Shown here: positions 1 through 8,776 of the stretch, in pieces
How positions within the stretch are numbered: the stretch's first letter is position 1
Layout of the letters: every line of letters begins with the position of its first letter
NCBI GenBank assembly: GCA_020724845.1
Contig: DYGE01000006.1
Coordinates: 1 to 51,570, forward strand
Length of the DNA stretch: 51,570 bases
Source of the DNA: Candidatus Paceibacter sp.
Lineage (GTDB): Bacteria; Patescibacteriota; Minisyncoccia; UBA6257; 02-FULL-45-10c
Direction of reading: 5' to 3'
Made by a program: the position numbers and the translations under genes
Notes under the pieces: model-generated
Databases searched by the model: none
Seen by the model: the letters and a program-made list of their open reading frames with translations, nothing else
Told to the model about the DNA's origin: nothing

Positions 1-741
1 AGGTCGGTCGATCTATTAAAATCAAAAAGCGATTTTATAACTATTGCCGCTCATCAGTTAAGAACGCCGCTGTCAGCCATTAACTGGTCTTTTCAAGAGA
101 TTAAAAAAGAGGCTAGCGATAACCAAAAAGATCTGATAAACAGCGGTTTGGCAGCAGCAAATAATTTGGTGAAGATAGTAGAGGATCTGCTTAACATTTC
201 CAAAATAGAAGAGGGCAGATTTGGATATAATTTCAAAAGAGGAGATTTGGTTTCCTTCTTGCAAGCCGCCCTAAACCAGGCTGCTCCAGTTGCCAAAGAG
301 TATGGGGTAAAGGTTTATATGGAGCCGCCTAAAGAAACTTCTATAATGCTGGAATACGATTCCGAAAAGTTAAGCCTGGTTCTTTCCAATATTCTAGAGA
401 ACGCCATTAAGTACAACGTGGGAAACGGCCAAGTCGTGGTTAGTGTTCAGCGCCGCGCCGACGCCCCGTTTGTCCAAGTAGATATTGCTGACACGGGTAT
501 TGGCATTTCAGAAGAGACTCTTAAAAATATGTTCACTAAGTTTTATCGAGGGGATAACGCCATGACCAAAGAAACCGCCGGATCCGGGTTGGGGCTTTAT
601 ATAGCCAAGAATGTCATCAAGCGTCACGGCGGGCAAATTTGGGCGGATTCAGTAGTAGACAGGGGCACCACTGTTCATTTCACGCTGCCGACCGATTCCC
701 GTCTTATACCGCAAAAAGAAATAAGCAGGGGCGAGATATAA
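1..741 (+). CDS. Sensor histidine kinase, C-terminal part (5' truncated by window edge)
   Basis: Frame 1 is open from base 1; H-box AAHQLRTPLSAINWS, then N box NAIKYN, G1 DTGIGI, G2 GSGLGLYIAK. Confidence 0.93.
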   Translation, partial: RSVDLLKSKSDFITIAAHQLRTPLSAINWSFQEIKKEASDNQKDLINSGLAAANNLVKIVEDLLNISKIEEGRFGYNFKRGDLVSFLQAALNQAAPVAKEYGVKVYMEPPKETSIMLEYDSEKLSLVLSNILENAIKYNVGNGQVVVSVQRRADAPFVQVDIADTGIGISEETLKNMFTKFYRGDNAMTKETAGSGLGLYIAKNVIKRHGGQIWADSVVDRGTTVHFTLPTDSRLIPQKEISRGEI

Positions 742-743
742 AA

Positions 744-1664
744 ATGCCAGAGCTTCCCGAAGTACAAACAATCGTTAGCGATTTAAATAAAAAAATCATT
801 GGCCGACGAATAGTCGGCGTTTGGTTTGATTGGCCGAAAATGCTTAAGGATCCCCTGGATCAGCAAAGAAATAAAATCGCCCACAAACATGTTGCGGAGT
901 TTAAGAAGGCGATAAAAGGAAAGAAAATTATCAAAGTCATCCGGCGGGCCAAAAATATATTAATTTATTTAAGCGATGACTTGATGATGCTCATTCATTT
1001 AAAAATGACTGGCCATCTTCTCGTGGGGAAGTGGAGAGTAAAAAGCGCCAAAAGGAAAGAAGTGGTCGTGCCATTAGAGCCGAAAGAGGCGGTGGAGGAT
1101 CCGTACAACCAATATATTCACTTAATTTTTTATTTAGATGACGGCAAAATGCTTGGCTATTCGGATGTTCGTAAATTCGGTAAGGCAATATTGGGAACCA
1201 GGGAGCAGATAGAGAATTTACCAGAGCTTAAAAAACTAGGGCCGGAACCGTTAGATGCGAGTTTCAAGTTTATAAAGTTTGCAAAGTTAATAAAATCAGA
1301 GGAAAGAAAAATCAAGCAGGTTCTAATGGACCCAGAAGTGATCGCTGGCATAGGGAATATCTACTCTGACGACATTTTGTGGAAGGCCAAGGTTCATCCG
1401 CTTAAACCGGCTAATAAATTAGACAGAAAAGAGTTGAAAGCTCTCTGGAAGTCAATGCGAGAGATTTTAGCGAAAGCGGTCAAGCTTCGCGGCACCTCTA
1501 CCAGTGATTATCGTGACACTGCCGGAAAAAAAGGAGAATATACCGAAGAGCGCCTGGTCTATCAGCGCGAGGATGAGCCGTGCGATCGCTGCGGTACAAA
1601 AATAAAGCGAATTGCTGTCGGCGGCAGATCCGCGCATTTTTGCCCTGCCTGCCAGCGCTTGTAG
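744..1664 (+). CDS. mutM: Formamidopyrimidine-DNA glycosylase (Fpg/MutM)
   Basis: N-terminal MPELPEVQTIV; C-terminal zinc finger CDRCGTKIKRIAVGGRSAHFCPACQ; start taken at 744, not the ORF-track start 639. Confidence 0.95.
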   Translation: MPELPEVQTIVSDLNKKIIGRRIVGVWFDWPKMLKDPLDQQRNKIAHKHVAEFKKAIKGKKIIKVIRRAKNILIYLSDDLMMLIHLKMTGHLLVGKWRVKSAKRKEVVVPLEPKEAVEDPYNQYIHLIFYLDDGKMLGYSDVRKFGKAILGTREQIENLPELKKLGPEPLDASFKFIKFAKLIKSEERKIKQVLMDPEVIAGIGNIYSDDILWKAKVHPLKPANKLDRKELKALWKSMREILAKAVKLRGTSTSDYRDTAGKKGEYTEERLVYQREDEPCDRCGTKIKRIAVGGRSAHFCPACQRL

Positions 1665-1718
1665 CCATCAACAACTTATTCGTTGTTAGTTATTGGCTGT
1701 AAGTTGTAAGTTAAGAGT

Positions 1719-2522
1719 ATGTTGATATTCTTATACGGCCCCGAATCTTATCGGCGCCAACAAAAATTGAGGAGCATTACGGATGGCTATAGAAGCAAGC
1801 ATTCCGGATTTTCTATGGAGCGGTTTTTCTTGGAAAAAAAGGAGGACTTTTTGAGGCTGAGGGATTTCAATAAAAACAGATCCTTATTTGACGCTTTAAG
1901 ATTCGGGATTGTTTCGGGAATTTCTTCTTTAGAAGGAAAAGACAAGAAAGAACTTTCTGCTATTCTGTCCGAAAATCTGGATAACAAAGATGCGGTTATT
2001 TTAATCAGCGAAGAAAAAAAGCCGGCCAAGGAATTCGGTTTCCTGCTCAAAAAACCAGTTCTTTCGCAGGAGTTTAAAGATTTGGATAGCGCTCAGGCAA
2101 GAAGATTTCTGCAGGAAGCGTCAAAGGAAAGAGATCTAAAACTAGACAGAGAAAGCCAGGAATTATTGATTAAAGTTTATGAAGGCAATGTTTGGGGATT
2201 GGTGACGGAACTGGACAAGTTGGCTTTATTAAATAAAAGAGAAGTTAGCTACGAAATGCTTAAGAGCCATTCCGATCTCTCTTTCTTGGCGAATGTTTAT
2301 TCAACAATTCACGAAATGCGCAATTCCAGAAGAATTGAGCGCAGGTTGTCTTTACTGGAACAGTCCATGCTTAGAAATGTTGATTCGGGGATGATTTTTA
2401 ATATATTCTCAACCTTTTTAAAAGACCTGGCTGAAAGGGTGCGGGCCGCTGATTATGATGTTTTGGTTAAATCCGGCAGGCTGGAATATCAAGAAGCGCT
2501 TTTCGCTTTGTTGTTAAATTAG
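1719..2522 (+). CDS. holA: DNA polymerase III delta subunit-like protein
   Basis: MLIFLYGPESYRRQQKL and overall HolA-like layout, clamp-loader delta family; located before rpsT as in many bacteria. Confidence 0.75.
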   Translation: MLIFLYGPESYRRQQKLRSITDGYRSKHSGFSMERFFLEKKEDFLRLRDFNKNRSLFDALRFGIVSGISSLEGKDKKELSAILSENLDNKDAVILISEEKKPAKEFGFLLKKPVLSQEFKDLDSAQARRFLQEASKERDLKLDRESQELLIKVYEGNVWGLVTELDKLALLNKREVSYEMLKSHSDLSFLANVYSTIHEMRNSRRIERRLSLLEQSMLRNVDSGMIFNIFSTFLKDLAERVRAADYDVLVKSGRLEYQEALFALLLN

Positions 2523-2523
2523 G

Positions 2524-2559
2524 AAAATAAATCAGCCCCTTATAGGGCTGATTTATTTT
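2524..2559. terminator. Bidirectional terminator hairpin between convergent holA and rpsT
   Basis: AAATAAATCAGCCC..GGGCTGATTTATTT inverted repeat with A/T tails on both sides. Confidence 0.85.
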
Positions 2560-2813
2560 CCGGAAGCTGCTAATGCGGACAATCTAGACTTTAGGCGAGA
2601 AGCTTTATTTTTTTTGATGATTCCCACCTTGGCCGTCTTGTCCAGGATTTTATATATGCCAGGCAAGGAGCTTTTTGCGTCGTCTAATTTTCCGGCGGAA
2701 ACCAGTTTTTTATAGTTCTTTACTGCTTTTTTCAGGGCTTCTTTCTGCTTTGAATTATGCTCTCTTCGGCGAAGGTTCTGCCGATGTGCTTTTTTAGCTG
2801 ATTTAGTAATCAT
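2553..2813 (-). CDS. rpsT: 30S ribosomal protein S20
   Basis: MITKSAKKAHRQNLRRREHNSKQKEALKKAVKNYKKL typical S20. Confidence 0.93.
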   Translation of the reverse strand: MITKSAKKAHRQNLRRREHNSKQKEALKKAVKNYKKLVSAGKLDDAKSSLPGIYKILDKTAKVGIIKKNKASRLKSRLSALAASGK

Positions 2814-2850
2814 ATATTAGGGTATAGGGTTTAGGGTATAGGGTTTAGGT
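2814..2850. repeat. Degenerate short-word repeat tract (GGGTATAGGGTTTAGGGTATAGGGTTTAGG)
   Basis: Direct reading; two alternating words GGGTATA / GGGTTTA. Confidence 0.85.
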
Positions 2851-2868
2851 GTTTCCGTCAAGGGGGTT

Positions 2869-2945
2869 GACTTGCCATCATTTATATACTACTATCCAGT
2901 AAGTTCCGGAAGCCGATGCAATGGCTTCGGTATGGGAGGTAACAG
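2869..2945 (+). promoter_or_regulatory. Sigma70-type promoter, 5'UTR hairpin and RBS for the 2946 ORF
   Basis: TTGACT-N17-TACTAT, inverted repeat AAGCC..GGCTT, GGGAGGT before ATG. Confidence 0.7.
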
Positions 2946-3209
2946 ATGGCCGAGCAGAAGTCCAAGAAGAAGCACCGGGCGGCGGGTAAGCGCAGCGGGT
3001 GCTATAGCCGCTGGGCGGGCAACGTCGCCTACGGCGGAGGTCCGTCGATGCGCAAGCTTCGCAGGATCATCCGCTCCAGCGGGATGGAGGAGGCCAAGCG
3101 TCATGCCCAGAAGCATGGCCTTGGCGCCTTGCTTAAGGCGCTCCTTGCGGACCCTCCGAAGTGGATCCGGCGCAAGCTGGAGCGGGCCGAACAGAAATCG
3201 AGGTCCTGA
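2946..3209 (+). CDS. Small very basic orphan protein with G/C-ending codon bias
   Basis: Own promoter, RBS and terminator; 14 of 87 codons end in A/T; Lys/Arg-rich. Confidence 0.7.
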   Translation: MAEQKSKKKHRAAGKRSGCYSRWAGNVAYGGGPSMRKLRRIIRSSGMEEAKRHAQKHGLGALLKALLADPPKWIRRKLERAEQKSRS

Positions 3210-3216
3210 TTCCAGC

Positions 3217-3249
3217 TCAGCCCCTAACTTTGTGAAGTTGGGGGCTTTT
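3217..3249. terminator. Rho-independent terminator
   Basis: AGCCCCTAACTT tgtg AAGTTGGGGGCTTTTA. Confidence 0.85.
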
Positions 3250-3250
3250 A

Positions 3251-5044
3251 TTATTGAGTTGTAATTTCCGCTAATTTTGATAAGTCAGACTCGGTGATGG
3301 CTTTTTTAATTGCCATCGGCTCAAGGCCCAATTTCTTATTGAATTCTTTCTGAATCTTTCTGCGACGGTTAGTTTCGGCAATGGTTTTTTTAATAGAATC
3401 AGTGATTCTGTCGGCGTAAAAAATTACCTTTCCATTCACTGATCTCGCGGCCCGTCCGGCCATCTGAATAAGTCCTCGGTAGTTGCGCAAGAATCCTTCG
3501 CGGTCAGCGTCTAAAATAGCTATTAAGCTGACTTCCGGGAGGTCCAATCCCTCTCTCAAAAGGTTTACGCCGACAACTACATCAACCTTCCCTTTTCTCA
3601 AGTCATTCAAAATCTCCGGCCTCTTCAAGGTTTTTATTTCAGAGTGAAGGTAGTGGGCTTTAATCCCGTGATTAAGTAGGAATTCCGTCAGGTCTTCAGC
3701 GGATCGCTTGGTTAAGGTAAGCGCCAAAACCCTCTCGTCTTGATTTATCCGCTTCTTTATCTCTTCCAGTAAATGATTTACTTGGGTGGCAACCGGTCGG
3801 ATAACGATTTCCGGATCCAGAATGCCGGTCGGCCTCACTAGCTGTTCGGCTATATTGGCTCCGGATTTGTCCAATTCATATGGCCCGGGCGTTGCGGAAA
3901 CATAGATTGTTTGTCTGATCTTTTCTTGAAACTCTCTGAATCTAAGAGGCCGGTTATCCAGCGCTGAAGGCAGGCGAAAGCCGTGATGTACCAGGGTGGA
4001 CTTTCTTTGCCGATCTCCTTCGTACATGGCGTTTAATTGCGGCACGGAAATGTGCGACTCGTCTATGAAAAGAAGAAATGGCTTTGGAAAATAATCCAGC
4101 AAGGTCGCTGGCGGCTCCCCGGGTTCTCTAAATGCCAAATGGCGAGAATAGTTCTCTATGCCGTTCACGTAGTTATTTTTCTTCAGCATTTCTATATCAA
4201 AAAGGGTTCTTTTTTCTATTCGGTCGGCTTCCGCGAAGCGGTTAGCCGATTGAAGCTGCTCAACCCGGTCTTCCATTTCATTCTTGATGTTCTGAAGCGC
4301 CAGCTTTAGTTTGTGCTGTGGCGTGACCCAGAATTTTGCGGGATAAATGGATATTTCCTCGATCGGATTACGATCTTCGGCGGCTAAAATCTGAATTAAT
4401 TTTTTTCCTTTGAATTCCAAATTTATTAAGTTGCCGGTAACGATGTGTATGATTACCCGATCTTTCAGAATTTTAAATTGACCTTGCGCCGGGTCTTTAG
4501 TAACCCTTTCGTATTGGAGAAAGTTAAGGTGGCGGGCCAAATCTGTCGAACTGATGTTTTGCCCGACTCTTAATTCCAGCCGAGTTTTTTGGTATTCCGA
4601 GGGGTCGCCTATGCCATAAATGCAAGAAACTGAAGCTACCACTAAAGCGTCTTTGCGGGTTAAAACATTCTGAATCGCGGAGTGGCGCAATTTATCTATT
4701 TCTTTATTTATTCGGGCATCTTTTTGGATATAGATATCCGTGTTCGGCAGGTAGGCCTCCGGCTGATAGTAGTCATAGTAGGAAACGAAATAACTTACGG
4801 CGTTGTACGGAAAGAAGGATTTGAATTCTTGATATAGCTGGGCCGCTAATATTTTGTTGGGAGAAATCACCAGCGTTGGCAGATTAAGTTTTGCGATTAC
4901 CGAGGCCATAGTAAAGGTTTTTCCGGAGCCGGTGACGCCCAAAAGAACCTGGTCTTGCTGGCCGGACTGCGTGCCGTCAATCAGCTTCTCAATAGCTTGC
5001 GGCTGGTCACCTTTTGGTTGAAAATTGGATACTAGTTTAAACAT
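3251..5044 (-). CDS. uvrB: Excinuclease ABC subunit B, lacking the C-terminal UVR domain
   Basis: Walker A LLGVTGSGKTFT, beta-hairpin YYDYYQPEAYLPNTDIYIQKDA, ATPGPYE; ends shortly after GLEPMAIKKAI. Confidence 0.97.
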   Translation of the reverse strand: MFKLVSNFQPKGDQPQAIEKLIDGTQSGQQDQVLLGVTGSGKTFTMASVIAKLNLPTLVISPNKILAAQLYQEFKSFFPYNAVSYFVSYYDYYQPEAYLPNTDIYIQKDARINKEIDKLRHSAIQNVLTRKDALVVASVSCIYGIGDPSEYQKTRLELRVGQNISSTDLARHLNFLQYERVTKDPAQGQFKILKDRVIIHIVTGNLINLEFKGKKLIQILAAEDRNPIEEISIYPAKFWVTPQHKLKLALQNIKNEMEDRVEQLQSANRFAEADRIEKRTLFDIEMLKKNNYVNGIENYSRHLAFREPGEPPATLLDYFPKPFLLFIDESHISVPQLNAMYEGDRQRKSTLVHHGFRLPSALDNRPLRFREFQEKIRQTIYVSATPGPYELDKSGANIAEQLVRPTGILDPEIVIRPVATQVNHLLEEIKKRINQDERVLALTLTKRSAEDLTEFLLNHGIKAHYLHSEIKTLKRPEILNDLRKGKVDVVVGVNLLREGLDLPEVSLIAILDADREGFLRNYRGLIQMAGRAARSVNGKVIFYADRITDSIKKTIAETNRRRKIQKEFNKKLGLEPMAIKKAITESDLSKLAEITTQ

Positions 5045-5133
5045 TAATTCTTGAATTTTGAATCAAGAATTATGAATTATGGACTGAAATTCAATAACCC
5101 TCCTTAATTCATTATTCACGATTCTTAATTCAT
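5045..5133. repeat. Degenerate AATTCTTGAATT-type repeat tract, intergenic
   Basis: attaattcttgaattttgaatcaagaattatgaattatgg...cttaattcattattcacgattcttaattcat. Confidence 0.75.
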
Positions 5134-5156
5134 CTTTTTATTGATATAATAGAAAT

Positions 5157-5735
5157 ATGCTCTATTCCCTATCCGGAAAATTGATTGCTAAGCAGGATAA
5201 TTCCTTCGCGATAGAGGTTGGCGGCGTGGCGTTCCAGCTGCGCTCATCTATCAATATCGTGAAGAGTTTACCACAGATTGGCGAATCAGTCAAAGTCTTT
5301 ACCCATCTGCACGTTCGGGAGGACGCTCTGGAGCTATATGGTTTCCTGGACAGAGAAGAGTTGGAATTCTTCGGCATGCTTATCAGCATTTCCGGCATTG
5401 GTCCGAAGTCTGCCTTGGGGGTTCTGGGAGTTGAGCGCGTGGACAATTTAAAGGCGGCTATCAGCGAGGGGAGATCTGGTCTTCTAACCAAAGTGTCAGG
5501 CATAGGCAAAAAATCAGCCGAACGAATCGTTTTAGAGCTGAAAAATAAACTAAAACAGGAAGGTTCGGACAAGTTAGTGGGAATAATGGAATCGGATCGC
5601 GATATTATAGAGGCCTTGGCTAATCTTGGCTATACCAAGTCGCAGGCTAAAGAGGCGCTGGCTAAAGTTGATTCTAATCTGCAGAAAATGGAGGAAAGAA
5701 TTAAGGCCGCGTTAAATTTCTTAAAAGAAAAATGA
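5157..5735 (+). CDS. ruvA: Holliday junction branch migration protein RuvA
   Basis: MLYSLSGKLIAKQDNSFAIEVGGVAFQL; HhH motifs ISGIGPKSAL and VSGIGKKSAERIVLELK. Confidence 0.95.
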   Translation: MLYSLSGKLIAKQDNSFAIEVGGVAFQLRSSINIVKSLPQIGESVKVFTHLHVREDALELYGFLDREELEFFGMLISISGIGPKSALGVLGVERVDNLKAAISEGRSGLLTKVSGIGKKSAERIVLELKNKLKQEGSDKLVGIMESDRDIIEALANLGYTKSQAKEALAKVDSNLQKMEERIKAALNFLKEK

Positions 5736-6949
5736 AATTATTGAAATCTTTTTATCACTACTTTTTGGCTTGGCTGGGGGATAAAATATATCGCCAGCCA
5801 TCTAGAAAGCTCCATGTGCTAGGAGTCACCGGCACCAAAGGAAAATCCACGGTGATAGAGCTGATTAACGCCATCCTGGAAGCCGCTGGCAAAAAGACCG
5901 CTTTAATGTCTTCGGTTCGTCTGAAAATCGGGGAAATTAACAACCCTAATTTGACTGGAATGACCATGCCGGGGCGTTTTTTTATCCAGCGATTTTTAAG
6001 TTGGGCGGTGGATAAGGGGTGTGAATATGCTCTTATTGAGGTGACTTCCCAAGGAGTCCTCCAACATCGCCACAAATTCATAGATTTTGATTCGGCTATT
6101 ATCAATAATCTGGAGCCGGAACACATTGAGGCGCACGGGTCATTTGAGAATTATAGAAACAGCAAGGTTAAGTTCTTTGCCGACGTAGCAAGTGCCTCTA
6201 AAAAGAATCAGAAGCGGTTTTTCGTCAATTCTGATACTAGGGATTATCAGTATTTTGTTGACGCGGCGAAAAACAAAGGTGAAATATTATTCTATAATAG
6301 AAAGGACTTTAGTAAAGTAAAAATAAAAACCAAACTAATTGGAGATTTTAATATTGAGAACATCGCTGCCGCAATGGCTTTCGCGCGCTCTGTCGGCATT
6401 GATTGGGATACTATCAAGGCAGCCGTTGAATCTTTTGACGGGGTTCCCGGCCGCCTGGAATTCGTTCAGAGGGTGCCTTTTTCGGTCATTATTGATTATG
6501 CGCACACTCCCGATTCTCTAGAGAAGGTATATAAGGCCTTGAGCAGGCAAGTGGCTCGCAGAAATAAGTCTTCAAATTTGATTTGCGTCCTCGGATCGGC
6601 CGGTGGCGGGCGGGATATCTGGAAGCGTCCGGTTATGGGAGAAATAGCATCCAGGTATTGCGATAAGGTTATTCTGACTAATGAAGATCCCTTTGATGAA
6701 GATCCGAGAGAAATAATGGATGAAATCGCGGCCGGGATTCGCAGCGAGGATAAGAAAAAAGTTAAAAAGATAATCAATCGCAAAGAGGCGATTCGGGCTG
6801 CTATTAAGGGCGCGAAAAAAGGAGACACGGTAATCATTACCGGCAAAGGGTCAGAGCCGTATATGAGGGTTGCCGGCGGGAAGAAAGTCCCTTGGAACGA
6901 GCGGGAAATGGTTTTGAGGATTCTGAATAATGAAAAAATCGAAATATAA
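5732..6949 (+). CDS. Mur ligase family protein, MurE-like, lacking the N-terminal substrate domain
   Basis: VLGVTGTKGKST ATP site within ~40 aa of the start; VIIDYAHTPDSLEKVY and TNEDPFDEDP motifs. Confidence 0.85.
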   Translation: MKLLKSFYHYFLAWLGDKIYRQPSRKLHVLGVTGTKGKSTVIELINAILEAAGKKTALMSSVRLKIGEINNPNLTGMTMPGRFFIQRFLSWAVDKGCEYALIEVTSQGVLQHRHKFIDFDSAIINNLEPEHIEAHGSFENYRNSKVKFFADVASASKKNQKRFFVNSDTRDYQYFVDAAKNKGEILFYNRKDFSKVKIKTKLIGDFNIENIAAAMAFARSVGIDWDTIKAAVESFDGVPGRLEFVQRVPFSVIIDYAHTPDSLEKVYKALSRQVARRNKSSNLICVLGSAGGGRDIWKRPVMGEIASRYCDKVILTNEDPFDEDPREIMDEIAAGIRSEDKKKVKKIINRKEAIRAAIKGAKKGDTVIITGKGSEPYMRVAGGKKVPWNEREMVLRILNNEKIEI

Positions 6950-7352
6950 GGTCTTATCCCATACTGCGGATCTGCGGCTGGAAGTATATGGAGAAACCCT
7001 TGAGGAGCTTTTTAAAAATGCTGCGGAAGCTCTCGCTGATATATTATCAACGAAGGATGCGGGGGTTGGGGATGGGGGTTTGGAAAAAGTGAAAGTTGAA
7101 TCCTTAAATAAAAATACTCTTTTAGTGGATTTCTTGAATGAGATTTTGGCGAAGAGCCACATTAATAAAAAAATTTATAAAATTTCAAATATCAAAATCC
7201 AAATTTCAAATGGAAAAAATATTGCAGAAACTGAACTGATTGGTTGTCCGGTTGAAGGATTTGACGAAGATATCAAGGCGGCGACATATCACGAGGTTGA
7301 TATTAAGCAAAAAGACGGAATTTGGCAGACGAAGCTTATTCTTGACATTTAG
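6930..7352 (+). CDS. Archease
   Basis: YKVLSHTADLRLEVYGETLEELFKNAAEAL; C-terminal YHEVDIKQKDGIWQTKLILDI; next to rtcB. Confidence 0.92.
   Translation: MKKSKYKVLSHTADLRLEVYGETLEELFKNAAEALADILSTKDAGVGDGGLEKVKVESLNKNTLLVDFLNEILAKSHINKKIYKISNIKIQISNGKNIAETELIGCPVEGFDEDIKAATYHEVDIKQKDGIWQTKLILDI
7181..7213. repeat. In-frame degenerate AATTTCAAATATCAAAATCC tract in archease
   Basis: aatttcaaatatcaaaatccaaatttcaaatgg encoding ISNIKIQISNG. Confidence 0.7.
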
Positions 7353-7366
7353 TTAAATTATAAATA

Positions 7367-8758
7367 ATGGACAAAAAATTTCTGAAGAAAATTTCTGATT
7401 ATATTTGGGAAATTCCCAAGAGTTATCGCGGTGACATGAAGGTCCCGGCGCGGGTGTTTGCGAGTGAAAAATTATTGGATGTCATATTTGATGATCGTTC
7501 TCTGGATCAATTGGTAAATGTTTCCACTTTACCCGGAATACAGAAATGGGCGCTTGCGATGCCGGACATTCATGAGGGGTATGGGTTTCCGATAGGAGGG
7601 GTGGCCGCTTTTGATGCGGAGGAGGGAATTATTTCTCCCGGCGGGATCGGTTATGACATAAATTGCGGTGTCAGATTAATAAAAACCCCGGTTTCCTATG
7701 GCGAAATAAAAGATAAAATTCCGGATTTGGCGACTCAATTATATAACGAAGTGCCGTCCGGCGTGGGTAAGGGCGGTAAGTTAAAATTATCAAATAAAGA
7801 TTTGGATAATGTACTTCTAAAAGGCGTTGATGCGATGATTGAGATGGGTTACGCGATCGAAGCTGACAAAGAGTATTGCGAGTCGTTTGGTCGTTTGGAA
7901 GATGCCGACCCCGATCTGGTTTCCAAAACTGCCAAAGACCGCGGCCGCGACCAATTAGGCACCGTCGGCTCCGGCAATCATTTTGCGGAAGTCCAAGTAG
8001 TGGATGAAATTCTTAATAAAGAAACCGCCTCAAAGCTGGGACTTTTGGAAAATCAAATTGTCATTATGGTTCATTGCGGTTCTCGCGGCTTGGGCCATCA
8101 GAATGCCACCGATTATATAAAATTAATGATGTCTTCCATGCCAAAATATGGCATTGAAATACCCGATCCGGAACTTGCCTGCGCTCCGGTTAACTCTCCG
8201 GAGGGGCAGAAGTATTGGAAATCAATGCTTGCTTCCGCCAACTTTGCCTGGGCTAATAGGCAATTTATTACTCATCTGATTCGCCGGGCATGGCAAAAGG
8301 TTTTTGGAAATGGCGCTGAAGAGCTTAAGCTGATTTATGACGTTGCCCACAATCTTGCTAAAAAAGAAGAGCATTTCGGCAAGCAAGTGATAGTCCATCG
8401 CAAGGGAGCGACTCGGTCCTTTCCCGGCCAGCCGGTGTTGATACCCGGATCCATGGGTACGGCGTCTTATGTGCTGGTAGGCCAGCCGGGAGCGATGGAA
8501 TTGAGTTTCGGGAGCTCCTGCCATGGCGCGGGAAGGGTAATGTCGCGCAGCAAAGCAAAGAAAGAAGTTTGGGGAGAGGATTTAAAAAAGGAATTGGAAA
8601 ACGAAGGCATATCTATAAGATCCGGTTCTATGTCTGGCTTGGCCGAGGAGGCGCCGATTGCGTATAAAGATGTGGACGAAGTGGTGAATATCGTAGATGG
8701 CGCGGGACTCGCCAAGAAAGTTGCCAGATTAAAACCAGTGGCGGTGATTAAAGGATAG
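7367..8758 (+). CDS. rtcB: RNA-splicing ligase RtcB
   Basis: MPDIHEGYGFPIGGVAAF, GGIGYDINCGVRL, VGSGNHFAEVQ, HCGSRGLGH, SCHGAGR. Confidence 0.97.
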   Translation: MDKKFLKKISDYIWEIPKSYRGDMKVPARVFASEKLLDVIFDDRSLDQLVNVSTLPGIQKWALAMPDIHEGYGFPIGGVAAFDAEEGIISPGGIGYDINCGVRLIKTPVSYGEIKDKIPDLATQLYNEVPSGVGKGGKLKLSNKDLDNVLLKGVDAMIEMGYAIEADKEYCESFGRLEDADPDLVSKTAKDRGRDQLGTVGSGNHFAEVQVVDEILNKETASKLGLLENQIVIMVHCGSRGLGHQNATDYIKLMMSSMPKYGIEIPDPELACAPVNSPEGQKYWKSMLASANFAWANRQFITHLIRRAWQKVFGNGAEELKLIYDVAHNLAKKEEHFGKQVIVHRKGATRSFPGQPVLIPGSMGTASYVLVGQPGAMELSFGSSCHGAGRVMSRSKAKKEVWGEDLKKELENEGISIRSGSMSGLAEEAPIAYKDVDEVVNIVDGAGLAKKVARLKPVAVIKG

Positions 8759-8776
8759 TTTGATATAATAAAAGGG

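Noticed and set aside
2872-3264. 130-aa ORF in a different frame over the GC-rich 2946 gene
   Set aside because: Arg/Ser/Ala-rich chance frame typical of shifted GC-rich DNA; no RBS.
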